In this document: positions 54,852-64,000 of the stretch, piece after piece
Layout: the number at the start of each line of letters is the position of its first letter
Numbering within the stretch: the stretch's first letter is position 1
Position numbers and translations under genes: made by a program
The notes under the pieces: model-generated
What the model was told of the DNA's origin: nothing
What the model saw: only the letters and a program-made list of their open reading frames with translations
Databases searched by the model: none
NCBI GenBank assembly: GCA_013396655.1
Contig: WBMV01000050.1
Span: 1 to 64,000 of the forward strand
Reading direction: 5' to 3'
Origin: Campylorhamphus procurvoides
Taxonomy: Eukaryota > Chordata > Aves > Passeriformes > Dendrocolaptidae
Length of the DNA stretch: 64,000 nucleotides

Positions 54852-55235
54852 ACTGGGACATGGGGAGGGATGTGGGTATCAGCTACAGGCACTGGGACAT
54901 GGGGAGGGATGTGGGTATCAGCTACAGGCACTGGGACATGGAGAGGGATGTGGCTGGGGGNNNNNNNNNNNNNNNNNNNNNNNNNNNNNNNNNNNNNNNN
55001 NNNNNNNNNNNNNNNNNNNNNNNNNNNNNNNNNNNNNNNNNNNNNNNNNNNNNNNNNNNNNNNNNNNNNNNNNNNNNNNNNNNNNNNNNNNNNNNNNNNN
55101 NNNNNNNNNNNNNNNNNNNNNNNNNNNNNNNNNNNNNNNNNNNNNNNNTCAGCTACAGGCACTGGGACATGGGGAGGGATGTGGGTATCAGCTACAGGCA
55201 CTGGGACATGGAGAGGGATGTGACTGGGGGTGTCA
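54852..55235. repeat. 39-bp minisatellite interrupted by the assembly gap
   Basis: Units beginning actgggacatgg start at 54852, 54891 and 54930, exactly 39 bp apart, then the N run begins. After the gap the same units resume from about 55149. The last unit before the gap and the last unit of the array share the variant catggagaggg followed by ctggggg, so the array may contain more than one repeat block. The unit is a shortened form (7-8 bp deleted) of the dispersed 58-bp repeat that closes the array. The 306-307-codon frames crossing this region include N-derived unknown residues and are not genes. Confidence 0.95.
54961..55148. other. Assembly gap (188 N)
   Basis: A run of 188 unknown bases inside a 39-bp tandem array. 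The true length is not known. Repeat collapse is the likely cause because the sequence on both sides is the same tandem unit. Confidence 1.
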
Positions 55236-55258
55236 GCTACAGAAGAGCCCAGAGAGGG
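55201..55258 (+). repeat. Dispersed 58-bp repeat, copy B
   Basis: Plus-strand partner of 45750-45807, with three mismatches (one A/G and a two-base gt/ac difference). It forms the right boundary of the 39-bp minisatellite and gives the array its sequence. It is followed by gctgc and then aggggcaggactgg, which also occurs at the left edge of the array. Confidence 0.92.
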
Positions 55259-55276
55259 CTGCAGGGGCAGGACTGG

Positions 55277-56524
55277 CAGGCTCAAGGCTGTATTTGTTGT
55301 CAGAGCTGTGGGGCAATGCCTCCCACCTGGGGGTGACAGTGTCCACCAGCCACACACCAATCCCCACGTTTCTGCAGGAGCTTTGGGCAGCCAACACCAG
55401 ACTTGGCATCCCAGGAGGTGTTTGTTTTGCCTTCCTCTGCTCGATTTGTCCCTCTCCAAACTGCTTGGGAAAATGGCTTTCCCCAGCCCACAGGGGTCAC
55501 CTTGCTGCAGAACTCGAACCCCTGCCCAGGCACGGTAGTTTTCTTTGCTGTTCAAAATATCCCAAGAGCTCCGGGCTGAGTGCACAACAGCAGCATTAAT
55601 AAATAATAAAAGACATCAATAGTTCTGGGGGATTTTAGAGCCACTCCTGTCTTGAGCTCTCAAAACCTTTCACAAATGTTAATTTGTGGAGCCCTATAGA
55701 TGCTCTTGCCAGAGTGTTTGAGAGTCGAGATGAGAGCTGGGACATGAAGGAGAGCAGGAACCAGATCGTAGCCACCCTGCCCCAGGTCAGGAGCCTTTTG
55801 GGATGTACAGGCATCCAGGGATGCTGCTTTTGCTCCCGGAGTTTTGTATGCATAGCACCATTTTGGTTGGATAGAAATGAAATCAGGGAGGCTCCTTCCC
55901 CAGGTGGACATTTTTTCTGGCAACCTTTGATGTAAATAGCTCAGAGAAGTGGCTACAGCCAGTGTGGAACACTTATATGGCTCTACAGAAAGGCTTCCCA
56001 AGTCCCTGGGTAAGAGGGACAAAGGGGAATCCAGCTGGTTTGGGGTTTTCTCTTTGCTTTTAATCCGTTTATTTTAACCCACTTTGGTGAGAGGTGGATT
56101 CATTTGGCAAAGGTGCTGCTGCTGATCAAAGTGTCCAGAGCAGCAGATTGTGCCTGCTGAAGGCTGCAGCATCCCAAGGTCTCAGTGAGTCACAGGTGCT
56201 GCTCCTGGGTTTTCAGTGGATTGTCTGGAAGGCTGGGGAAGGCACAGCTCAGAGCCACAGACAGAGATAGAGCTAGAGAAAACAGACTCTGAGGGTGAGA
56301 GACCTGCTTAGCAAGGCAGAGCCGTGAGAAGTGATTTGGCTTCTGTGCCCGAGTGCTCTCACAGGGAGAAAACACCAGATACACAAGGGCTGCTGAATCT
56401 CAGGAGGTGGATCAGGGTGAGCATCCCTGCCTGGTAAAGGGAAGCAAAGAAAGTCCAACAGGGCTTGTGATTTTGGCAGTGGGAACAGTGAGCCTTGGGG
56501 ACAAATCACCCACAGCAGAGGCTG
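55277..56524. other. Unique sequence, no gene seen
   Basis: Mixed composition. Short frames on both strands only. A patch at 55585-55625 is AT-rich (ttaataaataataaaagac). No recognised feature. Confidence 0.5.
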
Positions 56525-56720
56525 CTTTGTCTCAAATGCTCTAATAGGCCCTCTTTTGAGATAGGTCATAATCAACACAAGTCATTAATCTTAATGCTGG
56601 GGTAATTAAGCTTAATGCAGGGTCACTGAGTGAAAATGAATGGTCTGGGACATACAGGAAGTCAGATGGGATAATTCTTTGTGGCCTTCCAGTATACAAA
56701 CAAGCTTTGTAGTCCTCCCA
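56525..56720. promoter_or_regulatory. Candidate regulatory block with TAAT cluster
   Basis: Seven TAAT/ATTA cores lie within about 80 bp (ctaatagg, cataatcaac, cattaatc, cttaatgc, gtaattaag, cttaatgc). They include the 12-bp palindrome ATTAAGCTTAAT at 56605-56616 and an 11-bp near-perfect direct repeat, CTTAATGCTGG (from 56590) and CTTAATGCAGG (from 56611). Two GGTCA nuclear-receptor half-sites (near 56564 and 56621) bracket the cluster. This is an unusual concentration compared with the rest of the window. Function is inferred. Confidence 0.3.
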
Positions 56721-58301
56721 TGAGCCCAGAGGCTGGCTGTGTTTTACTGTGAAAAGATGTGGGTTTATGAACACCAGAGACCCGTCCAAGGCTGCTTTCA
56801 CAGGAGCTGGAGGGTGTTGCTGCTCTGGAAATGACACTGGAGTTGTTTCAAATGTTGGCAGACCTGCTCCCCTTTCCTTTCTGCATCCAGAACTCTGCAG
56901 GATGTGAAGAGTTGGGGTCCAAAGCTGCAGAAAGGGCTGCCTGGCCCCAAAAGCATCGGGGTGATGCCCGGCTGGGCCCAGGGTTTCGGAGGGGGCTGTG
57001 TGGGGTGGGGTGGGCAGTGCCACCCGTGTGCCCAGCAGGGGCTGCCCCCCAAAAGGTCAGGCAGACCCATTTCCAGCAGGAGGGATGTCCAGGGCAGAGG
57101 TGTCCCCTGAGCAGGCAGGGAGGCAGTGCTGGGGCAGGGGACAGGAGTGGCTGTCTCTGCACTGGAAATATCACTGTCCATCCCCTCTCTCCTCTGCCCC
57201 TGCCCACCCAGCCCTCCACGGCCCCGGCAGAAAAACCTCTTGGCATTAGCGAGAGAAATGCTTCTCCTTCTGCCTTTGCATTCTCTTTTGCAGCTGTGTT
57301 CTTCCTGATTGTATAGCCACATAGAGACTTTATTTTATTTTTTGCATCACCACTAGTTTCAGCCACATTAGTTGGGTGACAGAAGGGAGGAAATGTGGAT
57401 ATGCTGTTCTCCCCAAATCTGGAGCAGTGCAGGCTTGGCTTCTCATCTGGAAGCCGGAGCTGTGTTTAACAATACAGCACCCACCCAGCATGAAATTGTG
57501 ATGGCTCACGCTCTGCCCTAGGTCCTTGGGTTATCCTTGGCTGACACTGAATGAAAGGACACGCTGTGTGGGACGCAGTAAATCCCCAACCTGCTGTCCC
57601 AGAGACAAGTCTTCCCAACACACCACGCTGACACATGAGATTAGTGGCTGAGGTGCCCTCAGTGCCAGGGGCAGAAATGGGTCAGCTCCCATTTGGAGAG
57701 CTCTCTACTTGAAGGGAGCAGCGAGGCAGCCAGGAGAAATGAAAGGGCAAAAGCCCCGTGTTCTCTGCCTCGAGCCCTGCTGAGATCCACAGGCACTGAG
57801 AGCTCAGCAGCTGAACAGGACCCTTTGTGTGGTGGGTATTGGCTTTGGGAATGGCATTTCATTAGAAATTGGGTAAAACAATTAAGAAACGGTGCAGCTT
57901 AGGAGCTACATGTAGCAAGTGTGGAACTCCCTGCTACCACCAAAGTCCCTGAGCTTATATAATACATATCAGCCAAGAATTTGATTATTAATTAATATTT
58001 GGTGATTTGATCATATTGTGAACTTTTCAAATGCAATACCAGTGTCCCCAGTGCTTCTGATAACTGAGCACAGCAACAGCACAAATCTCAGATCCCTTCC
58101 CCTTTCCCTCTTCCCTTTGCCCTAATCAAATCCTTTATTCATGCTTTTTCTGACATACCAGGTTTTCTGGCTTGGTTCAGCAGTGACTAAGTAGCTGTAC
58201 AGTAACCAAACAGTGCTGTCTTTGTTCTGGCAGAGTGGAGAAATGAGCTGTACAATCCTGAGGTGAGGGAGCTCACAGTGAGAAGGGAGCCAGGCACTCA
58301 C
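56721..58301. other. Unique sequence, no gene seen
   Basis: GC-rich from 56.9 to 57.25 kb with overlapping frames of 160-174 codons on both strands, none with a domain. A strongly AT-rich patch at about 57950-58030 contains gattattaattaatatttg. No gene called. Confidence 0.5.
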
Positions 58302-58342
58302 ACTGTTGTACTCCGGCACGAGCTGGGCTGCATTTCCCAGTT
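58302..58342 (-). other. Candidate 41-bp internal exon
   Basis: On the minus strand a long pyrimidine tract (gttttctttctttgctctct, then ttctacacag) ends in AG at 58343. The next 41 bases (aactgggaaatgcagcccag, then ctcgtgccggagtacaacag and t) are followed by the donor gtgagtgcc at 58301. Both splice sites are close to consensus. The exon retains two CpGs (gctcgtgccggag) in CpG-poor DNA. Read with its first two bases finishing a codon, it encodes L-G-N-A-A-Q-L-V-P-E-Y-N-S and ends on a codon boundary. All three frames are open, so the frame is not decided. I do not recognise the protein and see no partner exon in the window. It may instead belong to a non-coding RNA. Confidence 0.35.
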
Positions 58343-61300
58343 CTGTGTAGAAAGAGAGCAAAGAAAGAAAACAAACTCATTTGGTTTTGTTTTGCCACCT
58401 CTGAAATGACCCAAATGCCATCAAAGCTGCCGGTGCTGTGGTGGTTAAAGGGGTGCTGCTCCTCTGCTCTCATAGGTTTGCTTTGTTTCCTGCACTGGCT
58501 CCCCCCTGTCTGTTCTCTCTCCCACGCTGCACATGCTCATCCTGCCAGGCAGGAGCACGAGGAGTCTGATCATGTTCTGTCTCCTGTGTAACATCATGTC
58601 TTCAGCTGGTACTTTGGGCAGCAAATCATCCCCAGAGCTGCACTTTGCTTAGGACAGCCTCCTCTGCTGCTTTTCTCATGTAGGTCCCTCCAAAGACAGC
58701 CCAGCTATACAGATATGCTGTAGGAGACCTTAACTTCATCTCTTCCTGGGTGTTTTCCAGCAAATCCTATTAATTCATCATCCTTGTAGAAAGCAAAGAG
58801 GAAATATAAAGTGTTAACCCTCCTGCCTGAATCCTCAGGGTAAACGGGCACAGCCTGTGAGCTTTCTGTGGGGTTTGGGATGCCCCTGCTCTGCCTGTGC
58901 CTCTGGGCTGGCCACAGTACCTCTGTTTGGAAAGGGACAGGTCATCTGCCACAAGGGTGTGACTGTGCAAGGTGCAGGGGAAACAGAGAAGGAAACAGAC
59001 TGGAACTGGGGACAAACCCCAGCCCCTCCCTGGAGCTCTGCAGCGTCGTGCTGAGCTGGGGAGCAAAGCTCTGGGTTATTGTGGGGAGCCCTGCCAAAGC
59101 TCCCCAGCCATTCCAGGCATGCAGGGAGGGGATGCAGGGCAGGTGGAGGCCAGATGTGACCTGGTTCACTTGAAGGTTTGTGCACAGACCTGGGCAGGGT
59201 TGGTTTCTCTGCTCTCTGCAGTCTGCCCCACAAACTCCTCCACAGCATGCGCCCTAAATCAATACCCCTGGGAAATCTGGTTTCTCCAGCCCTGTGCTGG
59301 TGTGCACAGCCTGCCTTGTGTCCAGGCGTGACTCTGGCCTGCTGGTGTGTGCTCTGGCACGGCCATGTGCTCAGGGCTGGCTCTGACAGCAAGGACTTCT
59401 CCCCCAAGAGCCCTGGAGCTGCTCCCCAGGAGAACATCAGAGTGGGCTGTGGAGCAGTGAGCTCAGTGGGGAGGGAGGCAGGGCCAGCCTGCAGAGGAAT
59501 CAGCTGCCCCAGGAATTCCCTGAAGGCTCCTCAGGGTGCAAAGCCAGGTCCCAGAGCTGAGGGGAAGAAAGAGGCACCTGGAGAAGACGGTATTGAGTTC
59601 ACAGCACTGTAGAAGGCTCAGTGTAACCAAGCCTAAAAGGAAGGATATGTTTTTCAGGCAAGAGTGGGAGGGAGAATTTGGTTTAATCTGTTTTTGGGGT
59701 AGTGTTAACCTTTTTACTGTAGTTCTTTATTCCAGGAGTTCATTGCTAAGGACTAAGAGATAGTCACTGGGGGTTCTGATGAACCAGGGTGGGGCTTGGG
59801 TAGATCCACCTCGAAGCTCTCCAGCTTTGTAAAACCCATTGCCAGATTTATCCCTTCAGGCAGCTTCAGTGGCCTTCTCTGGCCAGCCAGGCCTGGTTAA
59901 GTCAGCACCAAGCCAGAGCAGCTTCTAGCCCTCCCCAGTGAGCCCAGTGGGGAGCTGGCTGTGGTGGCCTGCAGGTGTGCAGGGACCCAGCAGTGCCTTG
60001 CAGAGGGTCCCCAGACTTCCAGCCTCTTGGGATGTGTTGCTGTAGCAAATCATGTTTCCCAGATTTTCCTTTTTTGGTGGGAGCCTCATGAAACAGGGGC
60101 CACCTCCTGCTCCTTCCCATGTCTCTGGGGTCCTCTGGGTACTGCTTTCTCCACCAGGGTGGTTTCCCAGTGTTGGTCCCCATGGGAAGAGCCATCAGTG
60201 CGGTCGTGACGCTGGAATTCATTACAAGATGACTGTGACAACTGCAGGAAATAAACAGTGGGAGCAGATGGGCCTCCAGAGACCAGAAATCCTGTTTCTC
60301 TATGAGCATCCTCAATAATTAGACACATGCAAAAAAATAAAGGAAGGAAGGAAGAAAGGACAAAATGCCGTAGGCTTGGGCCAGCCTGTGGGCAGAATTG
60401 CCTTGACACATGAGTGAGCCTTGTCTGGTGGCTGCATGTGGGGGGACCTGCAGAGCTGCACATGGATCACCTGCCCTGCTCTCTGGTTCACTGTGCTGGT
60501 GCCCACTGAGCTGTTCCATGAAGATTTCCACCCTGCCACCCCAAAGCAGAGTTATCTCTCAGGGCCTCACACTTCATCAGCTCAGTGCTGTGACCCAGTT
60601 ACCTGATTTAACAGGGATGTTTTGTACTCTTTTAAGGGCACAGTTGTGAAAAGACTCTATTTGCTTCTTTGATATTGAAGCAGTGATTGAGCCCCCTTCT
60701 CCTTCCCCCTGTGCCATCCCACCCTGCCCATCTCTACATCCTGTTGTTCTGTGCTGAAATGCCTTGGCTGCAACAAGAATTTTATCCATAGGGGTGGTAC
60801 TTGACAATTTGTAGAAGGCAGGAGAACTGGAGAAGGCTGTGGAAGCAATGGCCACCTAAGGCGTCAGGTCTTACTCACAGCAAACCCTCTTGACTCCCAA
60901 CCTTGTCCAATCTGGCTGCCATGAGGCAGAGGGGCTGTGGATTTGTTCCCTGTCCTCCAGCTGAGGTCCCTCCTCAGTCCAGAGTGGCTGCTGCTCTTCC
61001 CCAGGGTCATGCATTGTGGTTGTGCTGGTGGAGAAGCAGAGCATGGGCTGCTCTTGGGGAACAGCACAAACAGATCAGCAGGAGAGGAGCTAAGGTTGGG
61101 GCAGGTTTTGCTCCACCAGACTGAGCTGGTGTCTTGGTGTCTTCTTTTAGGAGAGAGATCTCAGGTAGTCCTGAGAGATGTACAATGGAATGTGAGGGCT
61201 CCTGGGGCAGAAGAAGAAGGTGCTAGATGTAGGGGTGGGGTACAGGTTGGACAAGTACCTGTAAATGGGGAGCCCCAGGTGCTCAGTCAATGGTTTAGGA

Positions 61301-61730
61301 GACAAGTAGTTACGGCTGCTCAGAGAGTTTTCCCAGCCAGTTTGGATTTTTTTCCTAGAAGGAATACAAGAATTTGATGTGTAAACGATTGTCATGGGAA
61401 GTTTTGTGTTTCCCACAACACTTTTGAGTTGTGCTGGAAAATGAAAAACTTCAAACTGAAAACTTACTATTTATGAAAAGCCTGACCATTCTCAGGATAG
61501 GGAGTCAATCTTCCAGCCACTTCTTCTGACACTGATGGACACTTGCTGGTTTCCTGGAGGTGATATTTGTCTATTTGTCTCCCAGATGGCTGAGGCATCC
61601 AGTGACACCCTGCCTTGAGCTGAGAGTGTGCTGTCCTGGGTTTGCTCCCTGAGAAGTGGCAGATCCCCCTGAAAGCCCCTTGAATTGTGCTCCAGTCCCC
61701 ACTTGGCCATAAACTCAGACACAATGCTTT
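58343..61730. other. Unique sequence, no gene seen
   Basis: Mixed composition with overlapping frames of up to 200 codons (58835-59437, minus) that lack any domain and share their span with plus-strand frames of 119-144 codons. A purine microsatellite lies at 60340-60360. No gene recognised. Confidence 0.5.
60340..60360. repeat. (GGAA)n microsatellite
   Basis: About five GGAA/GAAA units following a short A run. Ordinary. Confidence 0.85.
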
Positions 61731-62010
61731 AAATTAGCAGTACAAATGGCAGCTGGTTTAAGCAGTTCCTTGTCTGTAGCAGTAAATGAAAACGAAGAGC
61801 TCCAAAATATGCAAAGATGCAAAATAATCCTGGCAGGGGGTAGTTAATCAGGCATTAAAAGCCAGGACAGAGTCCAGGCAGAGATTAGACAGTTGCTCTT
61901 TAATCAAAGCAGCTGAGCTCATGTGTGCCTGCGAGTAACACTGCTTTTCAACCTGGAACTGGAGTTAGAAAAGCAAGGATTTCCTGTAATTCCACTAATA
62001 CTATTATTAT
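61731..62010. promoter_or_regulatory. Candidate AT-rich non-coding element
   Basis: The block contains tatgcaaagatgcaaaataa (two partial POU-like words), agttaatcaggcattaaaag, a perfect TCF/LEF-type ATCAAAG at 61903-61909, and aatactattattatttgtgc. Composition and word diversity differ from the GC-rich DNA beginning at 62.04 kb. Role inferred only. Confidence 0.22.
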
Positions 62011-64000
62011 TTGTGCAATGATCTGGAAATATCCTCTTCAACTGTGGTCCAGGATGGGGTGCTGCCAACCCAACTGTCTGTTCCTGCAGCAGCAGCAGCA
62101 GAATGGAATGGAGAGATCCTGCCTGGCCTGGGCCATGGTGCTGCAGGAGCTGTGGGGGCACACTGCTTGTGCAGGGTGACAGCTTTGGCAGGCCTTGCTG
62201 CTGAGACCTGCTGTGTTGGCCACCGTGGGCATGGTGCTCCTCCTTACCTTCCCCCTGCCTGCCAGGGGCCAGGCTCAAAGCCACAGGTCCCAGGAGATCT
62301 GGCTCTGGGTAGTGCCCAGACCCTGCTGTGCTCACAGCCAGTCCAAGGGCTGGTGGGTGGTGTCAGACTGGGGGCTCAGTCCCACAAAGCCTGCCCTCAT
62401 CCCCTGAGCTGGGGGTGATCCTGAAGTGGCCTCTGAGGCTCCACGACAAAACAGGAGTGTTGCTGCTGGGTGGCTTTAGCCAGGGCCAAACCCCCCTGAG
62501 GGTGCCAGTGAGAACCCAGAGCAGTGCCAGCTGTGTGGTGGAGCTGGGCAGATGTGGCAGGGGGGGATCAGCAGGGCAGGAGCCCCTCGCTGGCAGCACT
62601 GAGGGGGGGTTTGGGCTGTGCAGCCCAAGCACAGGGCAGTGCCAGGGGGCTGGAGCTCAGCTTTGCCCTCCTGCCTGAATGCCAACAGGCCCCCCTTCTC
62701 CCCAGGCTGCCCCTGGCACGAGTGCCTCTCACAAGGTGTCTGCTCACCAAGCATTGCTGGGCCCTCCTGGAGCCTCGCTGGGCCCTCATGGTGCTCACTG
62801 CAGCCAAACTGGTCATGGCACTGGGAGGGCTGGGAGGGCTGGGAAGGCTGGGAAGGCTGCCAGCTCTGCAAGGAACAGCACCAGGGTTGCACCCCATGTC
62901 CATCTGGCCACTGAGAAATTGCAGCTCAGGCCAGTTGGTCTTTCCTAGTGCCTGGAGAGGGTGAAGCTTTACCAAGCAAGCAGGAGTGGTAGATATGGAG
63001 CTCATTTTTGGCAGTTCTAGAAGTTTTTGTGGCTCGGGTTTTGTTCTGGGTGTGAGAGCATGTCAGACATCACAGGCTGGCTCTGTTTGTCTCTGGTCTT
63101 GGAAACCCTCTTGCCAAAACCTGGCTGCAATCTGTGCCATTTGACTTCAGGCCTCTCTGTTTCTGTGATGGACCATTTGAGCAGTGGTGTTTGAAGGAGC
63201 TTTGCCCGTTGGTTGCTCCACGACACTTCAAGGAGCAGAGAAATAAAGCAACTCCTTTGGTTTCCTCCAAGGGTCCTCTGGTGGCAGTGACAGCTGGCTT
63301 GAGAGGGCAGGTACAAGCCCACCTGCTTCCCAGTTTTTTAACTAAACTACAAATATTTCCCTGCTTATTCAGCATGGCCTGTCTTTGTCCTAGCAGAAGG
63401 ATGTGTACCAGGGATGTTTCTCATTTTTCAGGATGAGAGAGGCTTTTCTCCATCCTCACATTACCCAGCCCTAAGAATTGCTTGTCAGGCACTGTCTGCA
63501 GGTGGGTAGTGAGTGACTCCTTAGCTGTCCTGGCACTCTTTTGTAAGTTTTTTCCTTGCTGTTAGTCATCCTCTCCACTTTCCAGCTACAATATTGCTGT
63601 ATATTGTGGGCCATATGGAGTGCTAAAAGGAAATAAACCCTCTGGGAATTGGCCCATGCACATGTAACTCCATTGATCTTCAAATTCAACAATAAATAAA
63701 AGGAGGCAAATTCATTTGCAAGGAGAGCACCTTGCTGCTTTTCCTTGCTAAAAGGCTGTGAAGTAAGGAGTGCAGATGTGCAGACAGATGAGTTTGCTGC
63801 TGGGCAAAGCAGGGAGACAGAGTGATCTGCAGGTGATGTGCTGACCCCCTGCCCCTCTCAGTGCTGATGGGCTGCAGTCCCTGCTCCTTGGTCATTGATG
63901 GTGTTGCCATCAGGACTGCCAGCCCTAGAAATGGCCCTTCTGGGTTGATTTCTGCTGGGTTAGGAGGAAAACAGGCTATAAAGGAGAATACAAGAGGGGC
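62011..64000. other. Unique GC-rich sequence, no gene seen
   Basis: The 62.0-63.0 kb part is GC-rich with overlapping 135-146-codon frames on both strands. It contains a short (GCA)n run at about 62089-62100 and a 9-bp tandem repeat at 62823-62858. From 63.0 kb to the end the composition is average. No recognised gene or repeat family. Confidence 0.5.
62823..62858. repeat. 9-bp tandem repeat, 4 copies
   Basis: Two gggagggct units followed by two gggaaggct units. This makes a short G-L-G-G-L-G-R-L type chance peptide on the plus strand. Confidence 0.9.

Noticed and set aside
54662..55599. Frames of about 306 codons on both strands at 54.7-55.6 kb
   Set aside because: Both run through 188 N and the 39-bp array, so they do not support a protein.
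62555..62625. G-quadruplex at ggcaggggggg...gagggggggtttggg
   Set aside because: The middle loop is about 26 bases, too long for a stable standard G4.
1..64000. Bacterial or phage features (operons, CRISPR, ribosome-binding sites)
   Set aside because: Vertebrate CR1 and LTR fragments, CpG depletion and the absence of any dense coding show this is avian genomic DNA.

Overview
The window looks like intergenic or deep intronic DNA from a bird, probably a songbird. The evidence is the repeat content: four CR1 retrotransposon fragments, recognisable by their 3' ends around the phrase ggtcccttccaacc and by their reverse complement, and one fragment resembling a widespread avian endogenous-retrovirus LTR. 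I see no Alu, L1 or tRNA-SINE. The background is typical bird single-copy sequence: TG/CA/CT-rich, CpG-poor, with AT-rich islands. I identify no protein-coding gene with a recognisable product and no tRNA, rRNA, CRISPR array or bacterial feature. The many reading frames of 60-300 codons have no recognisable domain, overlap on both strands and are what CpG-poor DNA and tandem repeats produce by chance.

Layout. From 1 to 25.4 kb the sequence is mostly unique, with a small CR1 tail at 3.26 kb and several AT-rich, homeodomain-motif-rich blocks (2.87-3.24, 9.56-10.1, 10.77-11.05 and 22.13-22.56 kb) that look like candidate conserved non-coding elements. Two GC-rich minisatellites lie close together at 25.43-25.76 kb (41/32-bp units) and 26.69-27.17 kb (28-bp units, 17 copies). 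An AT-rich imperfect inverted repeat follows at 27.56 kb. From 28 to 42 kb the sequence is again mostly unique, with CR1 fragments at 31.8 kb (minus), 35.8 kb (plus) and 39.5 kb (plus, internally deleted) and a homeodomain-rich block at 30.6 kb. A second minisatellite pair lies at 42.91-43.11 kb (25/26/29-bp units) and 43.91-44.69 kb. The latter has five 102-bp higher-order units flanked by monomers of about 42 bp, and it explains the longest open frame in the window.

The right part holds the most informative repeat observation. A 58-bp segment at 45,750-45,807 is repeated in inverted orientation at 55,201-55,258 with 3 mismatches. The second copy closes a 39-bp tandem array that contains the only assembly gap (188 N) and is bracketed by a 14-bp direct repeat. 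An avian LTR fragment lies at 49.7 kb. Candidate regulatory blocks lie at 46.2, 48.9, 54.4, 56.5 and 61.8 kb. The best exon-like signal is a 41-bp minus-strand segment at 58,302-58,342, flanked by a very strong acceptor and a GTGAGT donor.

The features do not form a pathway or operon. The plausible reading is a gene-poor, regulatory-element-bearing region with fast-evolving minisatellites. All regulatory and exon calls come from reading motifs only and would need alignment or expression data.
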